A stretch of 11,850 nt of DNA from JALVDI01 sp039186435. Lineage in GTDB: Bacteria > Myxococcota_A > Polyangia > Polyangiales > Houyiibacteriaceae. The stretch lies in the NCBI GenBank assembly GCA_039186435.1, contig JBCDAA010000287.1:1-11850 (forward strand), read 5' to 3'. The notes beneath the pieces were generated by a model. It saw only the letters and a program-made list of their open reading frames with translations, ran no database searches and was not told the DNA's origin. The position numbers and the translations under genes are program-made. This document shows, one piece after another, positions 6,968 through 11,850 of the stretch; the stretch's first letter is position 1; every line of letters starts with the position of its first letter.

Positions 6968-8158
6968 GTGCCTGCGAAGATCGACCCGCCGAGTCCAAAA
7001 CCAGGGTACGAATGGGTGTCCGGTCGGGCATTCCAAGATGGAGCGCGGATTGGAGTTCGGCTGTCCTGGCGGCCCGAGCAGCTTCTTGGTTGGTTGGCAC
7101 CCGAGCTAGCGGATTCGGTGTCCCCGGGCGACCTCGTGTTTGCGTGCGTGCCTCGGAGCCACCGATCCAACGCGTCACCGGTGGAGATCGTGGACGCCTA
7201 TGTCCACCCGAGCGTCGCTCCCGCGCGCGGTACGCCAAAGCGTGTTCGTTGGCTGCTTCGAATACGGGTCCTGCAGGCGCTCGAATACGTCGGGCTCCTC
7301 CACGAACCGGGCTGGCGTACGATGGCAGGGAAACTTCCAGTCGACATTCGGCGGTTCTGCGGTCGTGCGGATCTCGACGAGGGGATCCTTGAGATGGCCC
7401 CGTCCCGCGGAGCAGCGGTCTGGTGGGTTGCAGACGCCGCCATTCGTCAGGTCCGCGATGAACTAAGCGACGCGGGCGACCGATTCCAGTGCTTCTCTGC
7501 CGCGCCCGGCATCGCCGTTCTCTTCGCCGGTATCCAACCCGACATCGAGGCGGCGTTCTCCGCAGCCGACGCGCCGCTTGACGACCCCGAATGGATCCTC
7601 GGGCAAATCGCCCACTTCACCGGCTTTCGATTCGAACTCTCCGAACTGATCTTGAGCAAAAAGCAGAGGGAGGAACTTCGGGCCGAGTTCCTCGATCTGG
7701 TCACCCCGCTTGCCGACGCGCTCGCGCCCTTCGCTCGGGACACCCCAGAGTCCCGCCTTCGACCTTATACGATGGCCGACCGAGAGCATCATCAAGCTCT
7801 GATCCATGATCTCCTGGACAGCGCGCGACGGGCCGTGGTCGCGAAGGCAGGAACGGAGATGCAGCACTTGCGTCGATCGTGGGCGCGGCTCGAAGAAGAG
7901 TTCACAGACTGCTTTCGAAGCGACGCTTCGGACCGGCGAGCGATGCTCTCGAACCTTCTTTTTCGCCTGGTCGAGGAGTACCTCGTCGTCGAGTGGCACC
8001 GCGAACCAATCCCCTACTCGCCGCGTATGCAACTCGAAGTCGGGGATATCGTCGAGCATTCAAAGTTTGGGACGGGCGACGTGCTCGAACTCGCCGACGG
8101 GAAGGCTCGGATTCGCTTCGGTGACGAGGTGAAGATCTTGGCGTTTGGGCGCGGCTGA
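6968..8158 (+). CDS. Unrecognised 396-residue protein with C-terminal UvrD/PcrA-tail-like SH3 domain
   Basis: I do not recognise the first 350 residues. They form a mixed N-terminal domain (VSPGDLVFACVPRS at 51-64, Trp-rich WWVADAAIRQVRDEL at 152-166) and then a long, mainly helical region (about 205-345) rich in charged residues, with likely amphipathic helices at 228-255 and 270-315. Residues 356-394 are distinct: EVGDIVEHSKFGTGDVLELADG followed by KARIRFGDEVKILAF. This is the small SH3-like module found at the C-terminus of UvrD/PcrA helicases and appended to many proteins of this lineage (pattern VGDxVxHxxFGxGxV...V.F), where it mediates protein or nucleic-acid contact. There is no signal peptide. 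The GTG start at 6968 is four bases after the upstream stop, with GGTGAG at 6959-6964 as a possible ribosome site, so translation is probably coupled to the lipoprotein gene. No helicase or nuclease motif is visible. Confidence 0.75.
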   Translation: MPAKIDPPSPKPGYEWVSGRAFQDGARIGVRLSWRPEQLLGWLAPELADSVSPGDLVFACVPRSHRSNASPVEIVDAYVHPSVAPARGTPKRVRWLLRIRVLQALEYVGLLHEPGWRTMAGKLPVDIRRFCGRADLDEGILEMAPSRGAAVWWVADAAIRQVRDELSDAGDRFQCFSAAPGIAVLFAGIQPDIEAAFSAADAPLDDPEWILGQIAHFTGFRFELSELILSKKQREELRAEFLDLVTPLADALAPFARDTPESRLRPYTMADREHHQALIHDLLDSARRAVVAKAGTEMQHLRRSWARLEEEFTDCFRSDASDRRAMLSNLLFRLVEEYLVVEWHREPIPYSPRMQLEVGDIVEHSKFGTGDVLELADGKARIRFGDEVKILAFGRG

Positions 8159-8180
8159 GCGAGGCCGTACGCCGGCTCAG
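8155..8180. terminator. Bidirectional stem-loop over two facing stop codons
   Basis: CTGAGC (8155-8160) pairs exactly with GCTCAG (8175-8180); inside, GGC (8163-8165) can pair with GCC (8171-8173) around the loop CGTAC. The outer arms contain the TGA of the plus-strand gene (8156-8158) and the TCA that is the stop of the minus-strand DUF1501 gene (8177-8179). The hairpin is symmetrical and serves both converging transcripts equally. No T-run follows on either side, so it is not a classical intrinsic terminator; it may act as a weak terminator or an mRNA end stabiliser. Confidence 0.45.
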
Positions 8181-9385
8181 ATGATTCGAAGTCGCGCGCC
8201 CGGTTGAAAGCCCGGAAAGAGCCCGTCGGCCGAGACGCCAAGATGCTCCGACCCGACGTGGGCGAGGACGTCGCGGTAGTCCGTTGTCGCTTCGAGATCG
8301 CGACCTTCAAACAGACGGGAAAGTCCGGGCCAGCGACCGTGAATGCCGGCGCGCACTCGTTTGCCGAGAACCCACGCGAAGGTTCCCCAGCCATGATCGG
8401 TCCCCTGCGTGCCATTCTCCGCGGCTGTGCGACCAAACTCGCTCACCGCGACGAGCACCACCCGGTCGGCGTCCTCTCCGAGGCTCGTTTGAAATGCGCT
8501 GAGTCCTGTCGCGAGGGTTTGAAGCTGCGTGTTCATCGTGCGCGCCTCGCCGCGATGCGTGTCCCAGCCTCCCAGGTCGAGCGCAACGAGCTGCACGCCA
8601 GGATCCACGCGGATGAGCTGGGAAACCGTTTGAAGCTGACGACCAAACCCGTGGGTGGGAAACGAGGTCTCCGGAAGCGAACGGGCGCGGCGCTGCTGCT
8701 GGAGGTAGTGACGAATGGAGGCGATTCCCTGACTGCCGGCACGCTGCGCCGACGACGCGCCGGTGTTTCCCTCGACCGCGCTGAGTTCGCCGTACATCTC
8801 GAGAAGACCGCGCGTGAAGGGCTGCTCAGGATCGTTGAGACCTCGCGGCGCGCCATCGAGGGCGACCGCGTTGGCACCCGCGAGCGACTCAATATTCGTC
8901 GAGCCCACGGAGAACGAACGCAGCGGCGAACCTGCGTCGCCTAGCAAACGCTGCGCGCGCGCGAGCCATCCGTCGGTCGCGATCCCCGCGCGCCGCGCGC
9001 CTCCGCGCTCCATCACGAACTGCGCGTCGAAATGGCTTCGAATCGCCTGGGGAAGTCCGGTCGCGACGACAACCGCGAGATTCCCGTCTTCGAGCTGCGT
9101 TTTGAGCGGAGCGAGCGCTGGATGAAATCCGAAGCGTCGGTCGATGCGAAGCGCCGCGCCCTCGTCGCCACCCGGACGCGGAACCGCAATCGTGGGACGC
9201 AGGGTGTAGTACGCGCGCTCGCCATAGGGCACGACCGCATGAAGCGAATCGAGTCCTCCACGGAGAAAGACGACGACTAGGACGTTGCTCCGCGGGCGTT
9301 GCGCCGACGCGCGCTGCACCCGAAGAAGACGCGAGGCCCCAAGGGCGCCCGCCCCGGCCAGGAAGGTTCGACGCGACAGACTCAT
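8177..9385 (-). CDS. DUF1501 family protein, Tat-exported
   Basis: The 402-residue protein opens with a twin-arginine signal (SRRTFLAGAGALGASRLL) and a probable cleavage after RASA near residue 28, so it should be exported folded. The DUF1501 landmarks follow in order: VVVFLRGGLDSLHAVVP (37-53), a SHFDAQ motif (117-122), LDLGGWDTHRGE (269-280), VAVSEFGRTAAENGTQGTDHG (313-332, quoted in short: SEFGRT, GTDHGWG), and TTDYRDVLA (367-375). The family belongs to the alkaline-phosphatase-like/sulfatase clan and the conserved Asp/His residues suggest metal binding, but no substrate is established. Length is normal. Its ATG overlaps the stop of the DUF1800 gene as ATGA (9382-9385), so the two are co-translated; DUF1800 and DUF1501 genes are paired in many planctomycetes and proteobacteria. 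The 3' end meets the convergent gene with 18 bases between stops. Confidence 0.93.
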   Translation of the reverse strand: MSLSRRTFLAGAGALGASRLLRVQRASAQRPRSNVLVVVFLRGGLDSLHAVVPYGERAYYTLRPTIAVPRPGGDEGAALRIDRRFGFHPALAPLKTQLEDGNLAVVVATGLPQAIRSHFDAQFVMERGGARRAGIATDGWLARAQRLLGDAGSPLRSFSVGSTNIESLAGANAVALDGAPRGLNDPEQPFTRGLLEMYGELSAVEGNTGASSAQRAGSQGIASIRHYLQQQRRARSLPETSFPTHGFGRQLQTVSQLIRVDPGVQLVALDLGGWDTHRGEARTMNTQLQTLATGLSAFQTSLGEDADRVVLVAVSEFGRTAAENGTQGTDHGWGTFAWVLGKRVRAGIHGRWPGLSRLFEGRDLEATTDYRDVLAHVGSEHLGVSADGLFPGFQPGARLRII

Positions 9386-10890
9386 TGGGCTTGAAACTCC
9401 GGGGATGCGAGAGCGAGGGCGAGCGCGAGTGTTCGACCGTCTGCGCTACGGTCGTCGAGGGTTCGAGCGAGGACCGCTCGCGTAGCCGCCGAGGTCTGGC
9501 CCCCGAGCGTATTCCAGTGAAGTCGGGCGATCAGTTGCGCCTTGGGTTCGTCCGCCGGAAGCAGCGCGTCGACATCAACGCGAACGCCGGCGCCGCCGTC
9601 GACAAGCTCCCGGGCAAACTGCATCCGCGCAAGCATCCCGGCGGTACTCGCCCACTGACTCGCCGCTTCCGGATAGCCCGTCGGAATCACCTGACCGTAG
9701 AGCGGCATCCGCATTCGCTGAAGGGAGCGTCGCAAGCGGTCGGCGTCTTGCACCTCACCGCCCACGGCGCGCACCGCGCTGGTCACAAACTCGAGCGGCG
9801 TCTTCAGCATCGCACCGCGCGACGCCCAGAACTCGTGGCTTTCGATGATGATGCGGAGGGCCGCGCGAATGTCACCGCGCGTTTCGCGCCACCGAGCCGC
9901 CACACGTTCGACCAGCGCGTCGTCCGGCGCGTCCGAAACGAACTTCTGGCAGAGCTTTCGGGCAAGAAACGTCGCCGTTTCCGGACGCGCCGCGAGAAAG
10001 CGAAGGAGCGCAACACCTTCCTCGACACCACCGGGCTCAAAGCGCTGCCCGAGGATCGTTTTGGGACGCGCGTCGTGCTGCTGAGCGCGAAACACGAACG
10101 TAAACGCCTCGTCGTTCCGTCCGATCCCCCAGCCCGTCAGAACGCGCGCGGCTTCGCGGACATCGTTTTGGGTGTAGCCCCCGTCTACGCCAAGGGTGTG
10201 CAGCTCGAGAAGCTCGCGGGCGTAGTTCTCGTTCAGACCGCGACTCCCCCGCGCGCGCTCCCGCACACTCGAGGCGTTGTCCAAGTACTCGAGCATCGCC
10301 GGATGCTGCGCGACGGCAACGAGCATGTCTTCAAAACGTCCCAGCGCGTGCGGCCGAAGCGCGTCTTCGATGTAGCGGACGATGGTGTACCGAATCCGCT
10401 GCTTGCGGAGAAACACGCTGAAATGGTTGACCCAAAAGTCGACCATCACCTCGCGCAGCTGATGCTCCGCGTCGACGTATCGATGAAGCCCGTTGTTCGC
10501 GACGAGACGCATCAGATCCCGATCGTTCATCGCGTCCATCGATCGCGTGCGCGGGTTTTCCTTCGGAAAGCGTCGGCGAAGCTGCGCGGGCGAATCGTAG
10601 ACGGGGTACCGGGTCGCGAAACGCGCGGCCTCCGACGTCGCCTCGCGATCGAGCTCCGCGAGGAGAAACGCGCGCGCTCCTCGGGTCGCGGTCTCGTCGA
10701 TGTCGCCAGGCCGCGCGCCAAAGGAAAAACGCCGGAGCGCGTGCGCGCTTTCGGCACGCGCGTCATCCGTCGGCGCTTCGGGCGTCTCCACGGGCTCGGG
10801 CGGCGGCTCCGGCGGCTCCGGGGGCGCAACGCTGCCCTGCGACCCGCTCGAACCGCAGGCAATCGCGCAGAGAAGAACGAAGATCCGCAT
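9382..10890 (-). CDS. DUF1800 family lipoprotein
   Basis: The 502-residue protein has a very short lipoprotein leader (MRIFVLLCAIAC, Cys12), then a Pro/Glu-rich linker (residues about 20-45, PPEPPEPPPEPVETPEAP), so it is tethered outside the cytoplasm. The DUF1800 domain fills residues 48-500 with the family signatures HALRRFSFGARPGD (50-63), DFWVNHFSVF (151-160), HPAMLEYLDN (196-205), LNENYARELLELHTLGVDGG (219-238), YTQNDVREAARVLTGWGI (239-256) and HDARPKTILGQRF (272-284). Biochemical function of the family is not established. The ATG at 10890 is fixed by the leader; GGAG directly abuts it, too close for a normal ribosome site. It is the first gene of the DUF1800-DUF1501 pair and overlaps the second by four bases. 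Its Sec lipoprotein leader contrasts with the Tat signal of its partner. Confidence 0.93.
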   Translation of the reverse strand: MRIFVLLCAIACGSSGSQGSVAPPEPPEPPPEPVETPEAPTDDARAESAHALRRFSFGARPGDIDETATRGARAFLLAELDREATSEAARFATRYPVYDSPAQLRRRFPKENPRTRSMDAMNDRDLMRLVANNGLHRYVDAEHQLREVMVDFWVNHFSVFLRKQRIRYTIVRYIEDALRPHALGRFEDMLVAVAQHPAMLEYLDNASSVRERARGSRGLNENYARELLELHTLGVDGGYTQNDVREAARVLTGWGIGRNDEAFTFVFRAQQHDARPKTILGQRFEPGGVEEGVALLRFLAARPETATFLARKLCQKFVSDAPDDALVERVAARWRETRGDIRAALRIIIESHEFWASRGAMLKTPLEFVTSAVRAVGGEVQDADRLRRSLQRMRMPLYGQVIPTGYPEAASQWASTAGMLARMQFARELVDGGAGVRVDVDALLPADEPKAQLIARLHWNTLGGQTSAATRAVLARTLDDRSADGRTLALALALASPEFQAQ

Positions 10891-10974
10891 CTCCGGGGTG
10901 TACCACGAGGCTTAAGCTCCGACGGATTCCGGACGAAAGGACGATCAGATTCGACCCGCGAGCCGCTTGTAGCG
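10891..10974 (-). promoter_or_regulatory. 84-base spacer between aroC and the DUF1800 gene
   Basis: This is the only intergenic sequence upstream of the DUF1800-DUF1501 pair, so a promoter for the pair could lie here unless it is read through from aroC. I see no clear -35/-10 pair and no strong terminator; there is a short direct repeat GGACGA (10931-10936 and 10939-10944, plus strand) of doubtful meaning. Confidence 0.25.
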
Positions 10975-11850
10975 CTACTCGTTGCGGCCGCGATGCCTCA
11001 ACCAGTGGTCGGCCAACACCAGCGCCACCATCGCCTCAGCCATCGGCACAAACCGCGGTAGCAAACACGGGTCGTGCCGTCCGCGGGTCCGGATCGTCGT
11101 CGCCTCCCCGTCCTTCGTCACGGTGCGCTGCTCGCGCGGCAAACTCGAGGTCGGCTTAACCGCGGCGCGCAATACGATGGGCATGCCGGTGGAGATGCCG
11201 CCGAGCATGCCGCCGTGGCGGTTCGACTCCGTGCGAATGCCGTCTTCGCTCGAGACGAAGACGTCGTTGTTTTCACTGCCTCGCGCAGTCGCCACGCCGA
11301 ACCCCGCGCCAAACTCGACGCCCATAACGGCGGGCAGGCTGAAGATGGCTTTGCCGAGATCCGCGCGGAGTTTGTCGAAGACGGGTTCGCCGAGGCCCGC
11401 GGGTACGCCCCGCGCGACGATTTCCGCCACGCCCCCGATGGAGTCCTGGTCCTTTCGAACCTTTTCGATGAGCGAAACCATGCGCGTGGCAGCGTCGGGA
11501 TCCGGACAGCGAACGATGTTGGGCGAGCCGTCGGGAAGCGTTTCGACCTGCGCGAGCGAAACTTCGGACGGCACCGAAGCGACGACGTCTCCGACGCGCA
11601 CGACGTAGCCAACGACCGTCCCACCGAAGGCGTACGCCAAGACCTGCTTGGCAATCGCTCCGGCCGCAACCCGCGCGACGGTCTCGCGCGCGGAGGATCG
11701 CCCGCCGCCGCGGTAGTCGCGCCGGCCGTATTTCGCGTCGAAGGTGAAGTCGGCGTGGCCGGGGCGGTAGAGGTCTTTGATGTCCGAGTAGTCGCGGCTC
11801 TTCGCGTCCTTGTTGCGGACGAGAATCGCGATGGACGTGCCGGTCGTCAC
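10975..11850 (-). CDS. aroC: Chorismate synthase, N-terminal part outside window
   Basis: Chorismate synthase converts 5-enolpyruvylshikimate-3-phosphate to chorismate, the last step of the shikimate pathway, using reduced FMN. The visible 291 or 292 codons correspond to about residue 77 onward of the roughly 360-residue family; the first visible residues are VTTGTSIAIL, internal to the protein, so the start lies beyond the right edge. Signatures seen: DYSDIKDLYRPGHADFTF, YGRRDYRGGGRSSARET (41-57), VAAGAIAK, CPDPDAATRMVSLIEK, GVPAGLGEPVFDKL (148-161), RHGGMLGGISTGMPI (211-225), KPTSS and GRHDPC (257-262), all conserved family motifs. The protein ends at HRGRNE, TAG at 10975-10977. It appears intact and functional as far as seen. 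It lies upstream of the DUF1800 gene on the same strand after 84 bases, which looks coincidental rather than functional. Confidence 0.97.
   Translation of the reverse strand: MTTGTSIAILVRNKDAKSRDYSDIKDLYRPGHADFTFDAKYGRRDYRGGGRSSARETVARVAAGAIAKQVLAYAFGGTVVGYVVRVGDVVASVPSEVSLAQVETLPDGSPNIVRCPDPDAATRMVSLIEKVRKDQDSIGGVAEIVARGVPAGLGEPVFDKLRADLGKAIFSLPAVMGVEFGAGFGVATARGSENNDVFVSSEDGIRTESNRHGGMLGGISTGMPIVLRAAVKPTSSLPREQRTVTKDGEATTIRTRGRHDPCLLPRFVPMAEAMVALVLADHWLRHRGRNE

Noticed and set aside
9385..11061. 558-codon open frame on the plus strand opposite the DUF1800 gene
   Set aside because: It begins at a non-ATG codon, is arginine-rich with no recognisable domain, and lies antisense to a gene with clear family motifs; long antisense frames are expected at this GC content.
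1..11850. CRISPR arrays, tRNA/rRNA genes, insertion sequences, phage genes
   Set aside because: No regularly spaced repeats, tRNA-like cloverleaf, rRNA-like sequence, transposase motifs or terminal inverted repeats were seen on reading either strand.

Overview
The window is GC-rich DNA (strong G/C preference at third codon positions, GTG starts, many short lipoprotein leaders) and reads as chromosome from a myxobacterium-like member of the former Deltaproteobacteria. The best taxonomic clues are a TonB-like protein with an AgmX/PglI-type C-terminal domain, an MxcI-like propeller lipoprotein, and the abundance of lineage-specific lipoproteins. The order Polyangiales (a Sandaracinus-like organism) is a guess from style, not from a marker gene. 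No RNA genes, insertion sequences, prophage genes or CRISPR arrays were seen, and no stretch over 300 bases lacks a gene.

Layout. The last 33 codons of a plus-strand gene with a C-terminal membrane segment (2-103) face a minus-strand gene (109-1179). That gene's product is recognisable along its whole length as an EF-Tu relative, but every GTPase motif has gone. A 139-base divergent region carrying an 11-base direct repeat separates it from a small plus-strand lipoprotein gene (1319-1897). Next comes a minus-strand run of three genes, in transcription order: a flavin-nucleotide-binding (PPOX, MSMEG_1061-like) protein built from two tandem domains of which the first is eroded (4607-5716), a TonB-like single-pass protein with an AgmX/PglI domain (3490-4581), and a HEAT-repeat protein (1919-3433). 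Divergent from these, two coupled plus-strand genes encode an MxcI-like beta-propeller lipoprotein (5737-6963) and an unrecognised 396-residue protein with a small UvrD/PcrA-tail-like SH3 domain (6968-8158). A symmetrical stem-loop covers the facing stop codons at 8155-8180. The right end is minus-strand: a DUF1800 lipoprotein gene (9382-10890) overlapping a Tat-exported DUF1501 gene (8177-9385) by ATGA, and upstream of them the 3' part of aroC, chorismate synthase (10975-11850), cut by the window edge.

How they work together. Only aroC is central metabolism. DUF1800 and DUF1501 are a known paired family and are very probably co-translated, with both products exported, one as a Sec lipoprotein and one by Tat. 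The other genes look like envelope or lineage-specific functions. The most unusual item is the GTPase-dead EF-Tu homologue: its fold appears complete and well kept in domain II, its catalytic and nucleotide-binding residues are replaced, and its reading frame is intact, which suggests a repurposed protein rather than a decaying gene.
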